Source: Paraburkholderia humisilvae (GTDB lineage: Bacteria > Pseudomonadota > Gammaproteobacteria > Burkholderiales > Burkholderiaceae). From it: a stretch of DNA of 64,000 nt. The position numbers and the translations under genes are program-made. Positions 50,544 to 60,094 of the stretch are shown here, piece after piece (the stretch's first letter is position 1; each line of letters opens with the position of its first letter). The DNA is taken from contig NZ_CADIKH010000003.1 of the NCBI RefSeq assembly GCF_902859855.1, positions 62,001-126,000 of the forward strand, read 5' to 3'. The notes beneath the pieces are model-generated. The model did no database searches. It had not been told where the DNA came from and was given only the letters and a program-made list of their open reading frames with translations.

Positions 50544-53231
50544 TTAGAAGCGATACGTCGCGCCGATCTGGAAGGTCCGGCCCAGATCGGTGTAAAGCGA
50601 CTGGTCGTAACCGGTGATGTCCGGATACGACTGCCATTCGACGTCGAACGGCGGCGAGCGGTCGAACAGGTTCGAGATGCCGCCATAGATCGTCCAGTGC
50701 TTGAAGCCCGTGTACGACGCCATCAGGTTGAACTGGCTATACGACGCGACCGACAGCGTGCCGCCATCGCCGAATTCCGCAGCCACCGCGTTCGTGTACG
50801 GACCCGTGTACTGCCACGTGAGCGTCGTCGTGAACTTGCGGTAGTCCCAGGTCAGGCTTGTATTGCCCTTCCAGCGCGGGTTGCTCGCGCCGAACGGCTG
50901 CAGGAATGCGAGGTTGTTGCCGGCGAAGTCCTGCGTCGGCTGACCCGGCGCGTTCAGCTTGAAGTGCCACACGTACGCCCAATCGCCTGCGAGCGTAAAC
51001 GTGCCGTACTTCGTGCCGACCGACTTGCGGAAATTGAAGTCGAAGCCATCGGTATCCAGCGAACCGAGATTCACGAACTGCTGGTTGATAAAGCGGATCG
51101 AGCCGTCCGGATTGCGGACCACGGTCGACGGATCGTTCGCCTGCAGCACCGCGTTCGGATCGTTCGTGCCGATCACGCCATCGATGTGAATCTTGTAGAA
51201 CGCCGCACCGAAATCGGTCGACCGGTCCGGCGACAACTCGAAACCGATGTTGTAGTTCTTCGTGTGTTCCGGCTGCAAATCGGGGTTGCCGTTGACCTGC
51301 TCAGTCGTAAAGTGTTTGGTCGGTGTGCCGCTCGGGTCGTTCGGGTCCGTCAGGTTCTGGTGCCCAAGATAGACCGCTTGCGAGTTCTCCACCAGGGTCG
51401 GCGCGCGAAAGCCCCGGCCATACGACGCGTACGTCGTGAACGCCTGAACCGGCTGGAAGCGCAACAAGAAGTTCGGCGAAAACGCGCCGCCGAAATCGCT
51501 ATAGTGGTCGTAGCGTCCCGATTGCGTAAACGTCAGGTTGTGCACGATCGGAATATCGACCTGGTAGTAGACCGCCGCGACATTGCGCGTACCGTCGACC
51601 GTCTGCACGTTTGCCGGCGTGACGATGCCCTGCGACGACAGCGTGCGCGGGTTGATCAGCGAGCTTTCATGGCGGAATTCGCTGCCGAGGCCAAGGCCGA
51701 CGTTGCCGGTCGGCAACGTGAACAGATTGCCGGTCGACATCTTCGCGGTCACGTCGTCGATCTTCGAGATGGCCTGCTGATCATCCGTCAGGAACAGGCC
51801 ATTGGTGCCGTTCGGTGTGGCCGCCGGATTCGCGAAGTTGAATACGCCGTTCGCGAGAATGTTCTGCACGCCCGCGACGCTCAGCTCGTTCGAAAAGCTC
51901 GTATCGACGGTGCTTTGCGAATGACCGTAGTCGACCGACCAGTCCCAGTCACCGACCTTCGGCGTGGTAAATGAACCCTTTACGCCGGTCGACGCCTTCC
52001 AGAACGTCGATACCGTATCGGCGACGATCGTATGGCCGGGAAACGTATAGTTGATGTCGGTCGGCATGCCGAACGGATTGAACGGATTGCTCGCCGACAC
52101 GGTGCGCGAAATGGGCGACACCGAGCCAGTCGCCGGATCGAACACGTTCGACAGGCTGCTGATCGCCGCCGGCCCTTGCAGTTGTACGTTCTCGTCGCGA
52201 CTAAACCACAAGTCCGCATACGCCTGCGTATCGTCGTTCACCTTGAACGTGCCATGCAGTTTCGCGTTCAGCCGTGTGACCGCCGGCATCAGCGAGGTCT
52301 GCGACGCCGGGTTATGCACGCACACCTGGCCGTTCGAATTCGTATTCGGCGGGCACGGATTGATTGGCGCGGTACTGCCGTCCGGCAGTTCCCAGTTCGA
52401 CTGCTGGTTAGGGCCGAGCGGGCCAGCACGGCCGCCGGGAAACTGCGAGAAGTCCTGATTCGCGGTCATCGAGCGGTCCGCGAGCGTCGAGCCGGAATCG
52501 CGATACCAGCTGGCCGCCGCAGTGATGTTGAAGCGATCCGCGTTCAGGTCGCCGAAGCCGCCGAGCACGCTGAAACTGCCCTGGCCATCACCCGGGTGCT
52601 GGGTCTTGCCGGCCTGCGCATCGATCTGCAAGCCCTGGAAGTTCTTCTTCGTGATGATGTTCACGACACCCGCAATCGCATCCGAACCGTATTCCGACAC
52701 GGCGCCCGTCTTCACCACCTCGATGTGATCGACAATATTCAACGGAATCGCGTTGACGTCGAAGAACGTATCCGTGAAATTCACCGGCATCGCGTAGTTC
52801 GCGACGCGCTGACCGTCGACGAGCACCAGCGTGTACTTCTCGCTCAGGCCGCGCAGCGCAATGCCTGCGCCACCCGGCGCAGAGCTGTTCATAGTCGATT
52901 GCGACCAGCTGCTCCCGGAGTTCGCCGCCATGCCGCGCAGAAAGTCCGCTACCGTCGTGTACCCGCTTTGCTGGATTTCCTTTGGCGTAATGGTTTGGAC
53001 TTCGATGTTGCCGACCTTGTCCGACGTGCGGATCAACGAGCCGGTCACTTCCACTTTCTCGAGCTTGCTAACCGGCGCCGATGCCGCGGGTGCGCTGCTT
53101 GCCGCTGCTGCGGGAGCGGCCGTGCTATCCGGTTGGCTTTGCGCATACGCGACCGGCATGCAAGCCGCCGTCAACACGAGCTCAGCACCGATGATTCTCG
53201 TCATTGCCGAGACCAATTTCTTCTTTTTCAC
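50544..53231 (-). CDS. TonB-dependent outer-membrane receptor
   Basis: An 895-residue receptor. A GTG start at 53231 follows a strong AGGAGAG site. The signal peptide runs MKKKKLVSAMTRIIGAELVL to about VAYAQ. An Ala/Ser/Pro-rich linker precedes the plug domain (KLEKVEVTGSLIRTSDKVGN, LVLVDGQRVANYAMP, IVDHIEVVKTGAVSEYGSDA). The beta-barrel follows and ends in a terminal aromatic (FQIGATYRF). The substrate is not evident. Lying directly upstream of oppABCDF and divergent from exbB-exbD-tonB, it most likely imports a peptide or peptide-like ligand across the outer membrane. Confidence 0.93.
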   Translation of the reverse strand: MKKKKLVSAMTRIIGAELVLTAACMPVAYAQSQPDSTAAPAAAASSAPAASAPVSKLEKVEVTGSLIRTSDKVGNIEVQTITPKEIQQSGYTTVADFLRGMAANSGSSWSQSTMNSSAPGGAGIALRGLSEKYTLVLVDGQRVANYAMPVNFTDTFFDVNAIPLNIVDHIEVVKTGAVSEYGSDAIAGVVNIITKKNFQGLQIDAQAGKTQHPGDGQGSFSVLGGFGDLNADRFNITAAASWYRDSGSTLADRSMTANQDFSQFPGGRAGPLGPNQQSNWELPDGSTAPINPCPPNTNSNGQVCVHNPASQTSLMPAVTRLNAKLHGTFKVNDDTQAYADLWFSRDENVQLQGPAAISSLSNVFDPATGSVSPISRTVSASNPFNPFGMPTDINYTFPGHTIVADTVSTFWKASTGVKGSFTTPKVGDWDWSVDYGHSQSTVDTSFSNELSVAGVQNILANGVFNFANPAATPNGTNGLFLTDDQQAISKIDDVTAKMSTGNLFTLPTGNVGLGLGSEFRHESSLINPRTLSSQGIVTPANVQTVDGTRNVAAVYYQVDIPIVHNLTFTQSGRYDHYSDFGGAFSPNFLLRFQPVQAFTTYASYGRGFRAPTLVENSQAVYLGHQNLTDPNDPSGTPTKHFTTEQVNGNPDLQPEHTKNYNIGFELSPDRSTDFGAAFYKIHIDGVIGTNDPNAVLQANDPSTVVRNPDGSIRFINQQFVNLGSLDTDGFDFNFRKSVGTKYGTFTLAGDWAYVWHFKLNAPGQPTQDFAGNNLAFLQPFGASNPRWKGNTSLTWDYRKFTTTLTWQYTGPYTNAVAAEFGDGGTLSVASYSQFNLMASYTGFKHWTIYGGISNLFDRSPPFDVEWQSYPDITGYDQSLYTDLGRTFQIGATYRF

Positions 53232-54234
53232 TTGCTCTCCTGCTTGTTGTTGAGGCCACCTTCATTGAACGATCCGCACGGCGCGCGAGTCACGCGCGTG
53301 CAGCCGTGCGAAGTCCGATGTGATCAGCGAGTTCGTCGCCGCCGGTACCTATCCCTGGTCTCGCACGTCCCGTCCAGAACGCCTTGCCGATCGTGTCGAG
53401 CGCGTACTGGTTCTTAAAGCGACCGCAGCAAAAGCAGGACGCATGCCAAGCAAAACATCGTTGTGGGCACAACTGCCTCGTTAAATGCAATTGATTTGCA
53501 CGCAAGTGATTGATTGATCGCGCTTTCATTAGCGATTCAAAGAGACGAATTAACTTCCGCCCACTCACTCGCGCGAGTAACACGGCGGCGGATAAAGTCT
53601 TATATGAAACATTTGCGGTTAGAGTGTTTATTCTATTTCCGCTGTGGTGCGTTATCCGCACCTGCTGAATGCGCTCGTTTCCGAAGCGGTGCATATCGTC
53701 GAAAATAACCGAAAATGCATAAATTCACCGAAAGCGTGCAGAAAGATAGCGAAAGAAACGAATATAAATAATTGCTTACCAGTCCGTGTTTAGCCCGCCA
53801 GCTCGGGATATTCAGGTTACACATCCCTATTTTTAGCAAGCTTCGCTTTAAAATAATTGTAAGAAACTTGTCTATAGTTAATGCTGAATTTGCACCACCG
53901 GGCTGCGTCTTTTCTCACGAGCACCAAACAGGCACCGGCAAAGTCTTAAATCGCGCTTTGCAATGAATTAGGTCTTCTTTGCAACTCTTCTGAATTGGCG
54001 ATTTATCTGCTATTCGAGCGTGACATCCCATTCCGACGTCCCGCCAGAACCCGTGGCTGCGCGCTCCGTTGCGTTCAGCAAGTCATCGCGCGTGGTCAAA
54101 CAACCCATGCCGCGTTCGGCTGGTACGCCCCTTGCATTGCTCGCAACGCATTTGAGCCGGCCACCCACGAGGGAACCGACAACAAGAAACCCTGCCGTTA
54201 TGCAACGGCCGTTATGTGCCAACAGGAGTCCGCA
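53232..54234. other. Long AT-rich divergent regulatory region
   Basis: About 1 kb between the receptor (minus) and exbB (plus). It is markedly AT-rich around 53480-53990. Small open frames here lack ribosome sites or families and are not called. No clear Fur box was found by eye. Both operons must start here, so it is the likely control point of the uptake system. Confidence 0.55.
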
Positions 54235-54846
54235 GTGCTGAACACGCTTATCAACTACTCGATCCAGTCGATGGGGCTCATCCCCCTGCTCGCGCTCATC
54301 TTTCTGATCGGCATGGCGATCATCATCGAACGCTTTATGTTCTTTTCGCGAGCGGTACGCGCCGGCAATACGCTCGAGCACGATCTGAAGCTCGTCGAGC
54401 CGACCAACCTCGACGACGCCGCAAAGGTCGTCAATCACTACAGCCAGACCGTGCAGGCCGAACTCGTCAGAACGGCGATGAAGGCGAAGGGCAAGAGCGA
54501 AGCCGTCGTCGAACGCGAGATCGAAGAAACCATCATGTTCCAGTTGCCGCGCCTCGACCGCAACCTATGGATTCTGGACACCGCTGTCACGCTTGGGCCG
54601 CTGCTCGGGTTGCTCGGCACGATCATCGGCATGGTCGAATCGTTCAATGTGCTCGGTACGAGCGGCACCGCGAATCCGAACGGCGTGACAGGCGGGATCG
54701 GCCACGCACTCACCGCGACCGCATGCGGCCTGACGATCGCGATCATCTGCGTCGTCTTTCTCAACTACTTCAACAAGCGGATCCGGATGACGGTCAACCA
54801 GTTCGACCTGATCAAGTCGCTGCTCGTGTCGCGCTTTGCCTCGTAA
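54235..54846 (+). CDS. exbB: TonB-system energiser ExbB
   Basis: A 203-residue MotA/TolQ/ExbB-type proton-channel protein with three transmembrane segments (GLIPLLALIFLIGMAIIIER, then two near residues 115-185 including TLGPLLGLLGTIIGMVESFN). The start is a GTG at 54235 behind AGGAGT; an in-frame ATG at 54214 is an alternative, and the 283-residue open frame is not needed. First gene of exbB-exbD-tonB. With ExbD it converts proton-motive force into TonB movement. A degraded copy of about 117 bases of this gene lies at 42424-42540. Confidence 0.94.
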   Translation: MLNTLINYSIQSMGLIPLLALIFLIGMAIIIERFMFFSRAVRAGNTLEHDLKLVEPTNLDDAAKVVNHYSQTVQAELVRTAMKAKGKSEAVVEREIEETIMFQLPRLDRNLWILDTAVTLGPLLGLLGTIIGMVESFNVLGTSGTANPNGVTGGIGHALTATACGLTIAIICVVFLNYFNKRIRMTVNQFDLIKSLLVSRFAS

Positions 54847-54864
54847 GCACCCCAGGAGAGAATC

Positions 54865-55284
54865 ATGCGCAACCATCGCAGCCACTATCTCGGCGGAGAG
54901 GAAAAGGCCCGCATCGAGATCATCCCGATGATCGACATCATGATGTTCCTGCTGGTGTTCTTCATGCTTGCGACGCTGAAGATGATCCAGGGCACGGGTA
55001 TCAAGCTTGACTTGCCGCAATCGAGTACCGCCGAGCAATTGCAGCAAACGGTCAAAGTATCGATTGGCGTGACGAAGAACGATCAGCTTTATCTGGACGC
55101 GAAAGAGATCACGCCGGAAGCGCTCAGCGCACATCTGCAAGGGCTGGTGCACGACTCGAAAAAAGTCGACGTCGCGATCGCCGGCGATGAAGGCACGAGC
55201 TACAAAAACATCGTCAAGGTGATGGACCTAGTGCGCGCGGCGGGCATCAGTTCGGTTGCTCTGGCCACGAATCCGACGACATGA
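54865..55284 (+). CDS. exbD: TonB-system energiser ExbD
   Basis: A 139-residue ExbD/TolR protein. A single N-terminal transmembrane helix carries the conserved Asp (EIIPMIDIMMFLLVFFMLAT). The periplasmic domain follows (KVSIGVTKNDQLYLDAKEIT, then VAIAGDEGTSYKNIVKVMDL). ATG 54865 has a CAGGAGAG site. The gene ends overlapping the tonB start (ATGA), so translation is coupled. Confidence 0.95.
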   Translation: MRNHRSHYLGGEEKARIEIIPMIDIMMFLLVFFMLATLKMIQGTGIKLDLPQSSTAEQLQQTVKVSIGVTKNDQLYLDAKEITPEALSAHLQGLVHDSKKVDVAIAGDEGTSYKNIVKVMDLVRAAGISSVALATNPTT

Positions 55285-56048
55285 ACGCGCCGCCCATCGA
55301 TATGAACGAACCGCAACAGCCTCTGTCCGGCGCGCTTTGGGCTTCGTCCGCGCCCGCGCGTCACAGCGGCTTTTCGATGAAGACCGCGGCCGGGGTGGCG
55401 CTACTGGTTGAAGTGTTGCTGATCGCGGGCTTATCGCAGGTGAAGTTCGAGCAGGCGCCACCCCCGCCGCCGAAGGAAATGCGTGTGCGGATGGCACCGC
55501 CTCCGCCGCCTGAGGTCAAGAAGCTGGAGCCACCGCCCGCCCCTCCTGTGCCGCAAAACCCTGTGCAAAAGACGGTACAGCCCAAGCCATTGCCGACACC
55601 GAAGCCGCCGCCCGCGAAACCTGCGGCAGCGCCCAAGGAAGCGGTGATTCCGGCCGCCGCCGACCCTGCGCCGAATGCGCCGGCACTGGCCACGGCGCCC
55701 GCGACATCGGCACCGTCGACACCGACCGCCGCGGTAGGGACGGCGCCGACTGCACCGCCCGCGCTGCATGGTGTGGTCGACGGCCGTGGCCATTGCCAGT
55801 CGGTACAGCCGCAAATTCCGCAAAAGGCGCTGCAGGAAGGCATTTCCGCGGATGTGATCGCGCATCTGTCGATCAACACGGATGGCAGCGTTGGTGACGT
55901 GAAGATCGTCCGTGTCACGCCGCCTACGTCCGTGTTCAACCAGGCGGTCATTGCGGCTGGGCGCGCGTACAGGTGCGAGAAAAACGCGGAGCCTTACGTG
56001 GGTGAAGTGGAGTTTTCGTTCAAGACGACTGCGGCCGATGGCGAGTAG
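55281..56048 (+). CDS. tonB: TonB energy-transducing protein
   Basis: A 255-residue TonB protein. One N-terminal transmembrane helix (AAGVALLVEVLLIAGLSQV) precedes a long proline-rich spacer (PPPPPPEVKKLEPPPAPP-type, about residues 60-165). The C-terminal TonB domain spans about 170-250 (QIPQKALQEGISADVIAHLS, then INTDGSVGDVKIVRVTPPTS). It spans the periplasm and contacts the TonB box of the receptor. It overlaps exbD by four bases and ends just before a hairpin. Confidence 0.95.
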   Translation: MNAPPIDMNEPQQPLSGALWASSAPARHSGFSMKTAAGVALLVEVLLIAGLSQVKFEQAPPPPPKEMRVRMAPPPPPEVKKLEPPPAPPVPQNPVQKTVQPKPLPTPKPPPAKPAAAPKEAVIPAAADPAPNAPALATAPATSAPSTPTAAVGTAPTAPPALHGVVDGRGHCQSVQPQIPQKALQEGISADVIAHLSINTDGSVGDVKIVRVTPPTSVFNQAVIAAGRAYRCEKNAEPYVGEVEFSFKTTAADGE

Positions 56049-56113
56049 TGCAATCATCGTCGCGCAAATCGTGGCGAGAGCGTCGGCGCTCGCTACGCTC
56101 CGCTGATTCGGAT

Positions 56114-56154
56114 ATTCGCGCGCTGGCTATAAGCCTGTAAGCCGGCGCGCGAAT
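56114..56154. terminator. Long hairpin after tonB
   Basis: ATTCGCGCGCTGGCT (56114-56128) pairs with AGCCGGCGCGCGAAT (56140-56154), with one G-T wobble, around an 11-base loop. It separates the convergent tonB and chemoreceptor genes. The sequence just before and into its left arm is also found, degraded, at 42571-42601. Confidence 0.75.
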
Positions 56155-56155
56155 G

Positions 56156-57724
56156 CTAGTGGCGCGCCGCCCCCAACTCAAATATGGCCACCGCCGCATT
56201 CAACCGGTTCGCCTGATCCTCCAGCGCTCCCGCGGCGGCCGCGGCCTGTTCCACCAAAGCCGCATTCTGCTGCGTGACCTGATCCATCTGCGCGATGGCG
56301 ACATTGATCTGCCCGATCCCCGCGCTTTGCTCGGACGATGCCGTTTCGATCTCGCTCATGATCGCGCTCACCCGCGTGATCGAATCGAGAATCTCGCGCA
56401 TCGTCTCACCCGAGCGCGTCACCAGCGCCGCGCCGGATTCAATGCGTCCGGTCGATTCGCCGATCAGGTCCTTGATCTCCTTCGCCGCCGACGCACTACG
56501 CTGCGCAAGCGAGCGCACTTCGCTCGCAACGACCGCGAACCCGCGGCCGTTCTCACCTGCCCGCGCCGCTTCAACCGCGGCATTGAGCGCGAGAATATTG
56601 GTCTGGAACGCAATGCCTTCGATCACACCGACGATATCGCCGATCTTGTGCGAATCACCAACGATATTCTCCATCGCACCGACCACGTCGCGCGTCAGAT
56701 CGCCGCCCTGACTCGCGAGCGAAGAGGCCCCGGTTGCCAGCGAATTCGCGACCTTCGCATTGTCCGCTGTCTGCTTGAGCGTCGAACTCAGCTGTTCAAT
56801 GCTCGCGACCGTCTCTTCGAGCGACGCCGCCTGCTCCTCGGTACGCTGCGACAGGTTCGCATTGCCGGCGGCGATCTCGCTTACGCCCGTGTGAATCGAC
56901 TGCACGCCGCCGCGCACATTGCCAACGGTTGAGATCAGCGACTCCTGCATGCGCTTTAGCGCCGCCGTCAGCACACCCATTTCATTGCTGCTCTCGACGA
57001 CGATCTTGCCGCTGAGATCGCCCGCCGAAATGCGCTCGAAATGCGCGATCGCCGCATCGGCCGGCTTGACGATGGCACGCAGCAACACGACACGCATCAG
57101 CCACGACAGCGCAAGCGCCGCGACAAGGCCGACCGCGACCAGCATCATGACCAGACGGAACTCGTCCTGCGCTTTCCGGTAGCGATCTTCACCCTGGTCC
57201 ATTTGCACCTTCTCGAGCGCGAGCATCGCCTTTTCGAATGCGCTATAGAGCTTCGGTAACTTGTACGCCTGGATCTGCAGGAACGCGTCCCTGTCGCCGG
57301 CACGCAATGCGGCCAGTCCAGGTTCAATGCCCTCCTTGAGCAACGTATTGCGCGCGGCCTGCATCAGTTGAATCTGATTGCGCGCTTCATCGCTGTCCAC
57401 CGCGGCGCCGAGAAATTTCGTCAGCTTGTCATTGGAAATCTCGAGGTAGGTGTCCGAGCGCTTGAGCACCGCGTCGGCGCCCTTCGCATCGTGCAGATCG
57501 GTCAGCGACGCATAGGTCGCAAGCGCAAGACGCAGACGCAACAACTGCCCCGCGCTATTTTCCAGATTCGCGACCGCCGGCGTATCGACGGTATACGTTT
57601 GCTGAAGTGCGTGGTTTTCCGAGCGTAATGCGACGAGCCCGATGGCTGCGCCCACCATCAAGGTAATTGCGAACGCAACCACCATCAGGGTCAGGCAAGT
57701 TCTTATTGAAAGGTTCTTTGACAT
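56156..57724 (-). CDS. Methyl-accepting chemotaxis protein (four-helix-bundle sensor)
   Basis: A 522-residue transmembrane chemoreceptor. TM1 is about residues 8-30. A periplasmic four-helix-bundle (Tar-type) sensor spans 31-190, TM2 is about 192-215, and a HAMP region follows ([20 protein letters not shown]). The cytoplasmic signalling domain contains the conserved hairpin tip ([20 protein letters not shown], then [20 protein letters not shown]). There is no C-terminal CheR-binding pentapeptide. ATG 57724 has a GGATAA-like site. The ligand is unknown; proximity to the peptide uptake locus is suggestive only. Confidence 0.93.
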   Translation of the reverse strand: MSKNLSIRTCLTLMVVAFAITLMVGAAIGLVALRSENHALQQTYTVDTPAVANLENSAGQLLRLRLALATYASLTDLHDAKGADAVLKRSDTYLEISNDKLTKFLGAAVDSDEARNQIQLMQAARNTLLKEGIEPGLAALRAGDRDAFLQIQAYKLPKLYSAFEKAMLALEKVQMDQGEDRYRKAQDEFRLVMMLVAVGLVAALALSWLMRVVLLRAIVKPADAAIAHFERISAGDLSGKIVVESSNEMGVLTAALKRMQESLISTVGNVRGGVQSIHTGVSEIAAGNANLSQRTEEQAASLEETVASIEQLSSTLKQTADNAKVANSLATGASSLASQGGDLTRDVVGAMENIVGDSHKIGDIVGVIEGIAFQTNILALNAAVEAARAGENGRGFAVVASEVRSLAQRSASAAKEIKDLIGESTGRIESGAALVTRSGETMREILDSITRVSAIMSEIETASSEQSAGIGQINVAIAQMDQVTQQNAALVEQAAAAAGALEDQANRLNAAVAIFELGAARH

Positions 57725-57899
57725 GATTATCCGGCGTGATCAGACCGATGCCGCATCGGATAAGTCCTCTGCGCGGCACTCCTTATGGTCATCGGCACGA
57801 TGCTTACAAAACTTTAGCTTAACGTGCCGATGCCGCCCCGTAGTTGTCCCTGCGGTTGCCCCGTTATGCGACACGCCGACGTCGCGACAACCGGTAACA

Positions 57900-59138
57900 C
57901 TATGCAGCCACTTCGCTTTCCAGCAACGCTCCCTCTTCCTTTAACGCGCGAATCCGCGCATCGTCGAAGCCATATTCCCGCAGCACCTCGCTCGTATGCT
58001 GCCCAAACAACGGCGCAGGGCGCGATTCGCGCGTGCAGCCCTCGGAAAAATGAATCGGCAGACCGAGCCCACGCATTTTTCCGGCTACCGGATGCTGCGT
58101 CTCGACGATCATCCCGCGCGCCAGCGCCTGCTCGTGTGCAACCGCTTCAGGCACTTCGAGCACCGCGCCCGACGGTAAGCCGATCTCGTCGAACATCGCA
58201 AGCCACTCGGCCGTGGTGCGCTCAACGAGTCGCGCGGTCAGAATCTCGACCAGCGCGTCACGATGCTTCAGCCGCCCCGCATTAGTCTGAAAGCGCTCAT
58301 CGCGCTCAATATCCGGGATTTTCAGTACACCGATCAGCCGCTCATAGTTGCTTTGATTCGCCGCGCCGATGTTGATCCAGCCATCGCGTGTGCGGAATGC
58401 CTGATACGGCGCGCTGGTCGGGTTCGCCGAGCCGGCTTTCGGCAGCACGGTACCGTCCGCGAAATAGTTCGCGAATGCCCAGTACATCTGCTGCAAGCCC
58501 GCTTCGAACAACGACGTGTCCACCATCTGCCCGCGCCCGGTCCACTGTTTGTTCGCATAGGCGGCACAAATGCCAAGCGCGGCAAGAATACCCGCGTTGA
58601 TATCGGTAACCGGTGAACCGGCCTTGATTGGTGCCTGGCCCGGCTCGCCGGTCATGCTCATCAGACCGCTCATGCCTTGCGCGATCAGATCGAAGCCGCC
58701 TTTGTCCGCGTACGGACCGCTGCGGCCAAAACCCGAAATCGCGCAGTAAATCAGACCCGGATTCGCGAGCTTCAGCGCGTCGTAGCCCATGCCGAGCTTT
58801 TCCATCGTGCCGCCTCGATAGTTCTCGGTCACCACGTCGGCGCTCGCCAGCATCTTGCGGAGCACTTCCTTGCCGCCTTCGGTCTTCAGATTCAGCGCAA
58901 TGCCGCGCTTGTTGCGGTTGACGATCATGAACGAGGCCGACTCGCCGCCGTCGATGATCGGCGCAAAACGGCGGCAATCGTCGCCGCCCGGAATCTTTTC
59001 GACCTTGATCACGTCCGCGCCCATATCCGCGAGCATCATGCCGCAGATCGGCCCGGACATGATGTGCGCAAGCTCGATCACGCGCATACCGGCAAGCGGC
59101 CCGGCGCCGGGCGCGTGTTGTGAGTTCGTGTCTGTCAT
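57900..59138 (-). CDS. Class III CoA-transferase (CaiB/BaiF family)
   Basis: A 412-residue cytoplasmic enzyme that moves CoA between carboxylic acids. Family landmarks are GMRVIELAHIMSGPICGMML, MGADVIKVEKIPGGDDCR, NRNKRGIALNLK and SPVTDINAGILAALGICAAY, which contains the expected catalytic Asp. ATG 59138 follows AGGGG and starts one base after the stop of the crotonase gene, so the two are co-translated. Together they probably activate and process an unknown organic acid brought in by the MFS transporter upstream. Confidence 0.92.
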   Translation of the reverse strand: MTDTNSQHAPGAGPLAGMRVIELAHIMSGPICGMMLADMGADVIKVEKIPGGDDCRRFAPIIDGGESASFMIVNRNKRGIALNLKTEGGKEVLRKMLASADVVTENYRGGTMEKLGMGYDALKLANPGLIYCAISGFGRSGPYADKGGFDLIAQGMSGLMSMTGEPGQAPIKAGSPVTDINAGILAALGICAAYANKQWTGRGQMVDTSLFEAGLQQMYWAFANYFADGTVLPKAGSANPTSAPYQAFRTRDGWINIGAANQSNYERLIGVLKIPDIERDERFQTNAGRLKHRDALVEILTARLVERTTAEWLAMFDEIGLPSGAVLEVPEAVAHEQALARGMIVETQHPVAGKMRGLGLPIHFSEGCTRESRPAPLFGQHTSEVLREYGFDDARIRALKEEGALLESEVAA

Positions 59139-59139
59139 G

Positions 59140-59922
59140 TCAACGCCCCTTGAATTCAGGTTTGACCTTGTCGAGAAACGCGCGATAGCCGGTGCGGAAG
59201 TCTTCGGTGCCAAAGCATGCAAAGCCTTCGTCGCGTTCGGCCGCGGTGAGCGGCGCAGGGTCCATCGCGCGTCTGACGAACTGTTTGTGCCAGCGCGCGA
59301 CGAGCGGCGCGCCGTCGGCAATTCGCCGCGCGGTCTCATACGTGTGCGCGGTCACGTCAGTATCGGGCACCACGCGCGTCACGAGGCCTTTCGTGAACGC
59401 CTCCTGTGCATCGAAGATACGCCCTTCCAGCAGAATTTCCAGCGCGACCGCTGAGCCCGCGAGACGCACGAGCCCTTCAAGCTCCGCATGCGCCATCACG
59501 AGCCCGAGATTCTTGATCGGCACGCCAAAGCGGCTCGACGTGCCGCAGATGCGCAAATCGCACATGGCCGCGATCTCAAGCCCGCCGCCGACGCAAATGC
59601 CGTGAATCATCGCGACCAGCGGATGACGGCACGCGTTGAGCGCATCGAGTGTGCGATGCATCAGCGCGCCATATACGCGCGCCTGGTCGACGTTCGAGCG
59701 ATCGGTGGCGAATTCGCCAATGTCGTTGCCCGGCGAGAACGCCTTTTCGCCTGCGCCGCGCAACACGATGCAACGCAGCCCGTCGTCCGCTGACAATTCG
59801 TCGATGCGTTCGCCAAGCATGCGCCACAGGTCCTTCGTCATCGCGTTGAGCTTCGCTTCACGGTCGATCGTGACCGTCGCGATGGTCCCTTCTCGCTCGA
59901 CAGAAATGGTGGGTTCAGCCAT
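59140..59922 (-). CDS. Enoyl-CoA hydratase/isomerase (crotonase) family protein, atypical active site
   Basis: A 260-residue crotonase-fold enzyme. The oxyanion-hole strand is KAFSPGNDIGEF and the second is GICVGGGLEIAAMCDLRICG, retaining the Glu equivalent to Glu144 of rat hydratase. The second catalytic Glu (in a QPE context, Glu164) is absent: the region reads FGVPIKNLGLV. A simple hydratase reaction is therefore unlikely; isomerase, hydrolase or lyase chemistry is possible. The start is ATG 59922 behind GAGGAG. It is coupled to the CoA-transferase downstream. Confidence 0.9.
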   Translation of the reverse strand: MAEPTISVEREGTIATVTIDREAKLNAMTKDLWRMLGERIDELSADDGLRCIVLRGAGEKAFSPGNDIGEFATDRSNVDQARVYGALMHRTLDALNACRHPLVAMIHGICVGGGLEIAAMCDLRICGTSSRFGVPIKNLGLVMAHAELEGLVRLAGSAVALEILLEGRIFDAQEAFTKGLVTRVVPDTDVTAHTYETARRIADGAPLVARWHKQFVRRAMDPAPLTAAERDEGFACFGTEDFRTGYRAFLDKVKPEFKGR

Positions 59923-60094
59923 AGCGTCTCCTCGGAAATGGCACTCGCTGTTCGCTGTCACTGTTGTGTCAGGTGGCAGGAGACAGGGCTGCGCACGGCG
60001 CAAACGCCGCTGGTCCTTCATCGAGCGCATACGCGCACGCGTCAAGCGCGCCGCACGGGGCTGCGTGCGGCGCGCGAGCGCTGGGGCGCCGGCA

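Noticed and set aside
50421..53417. Two long plus-strand frames (517 and 461 residues) opposite the TonB receptor
   Set aside because: Arg-rich antisense shadows of the receptor gene with no domain or start signal.
53232..54234. Fur box controlling the TonB receptor
   Set aside because: The AT-rich gap was read for a GATAATGATAATCATTATC-like 19-mer and no convincing match was found, so iron control is not claimed.
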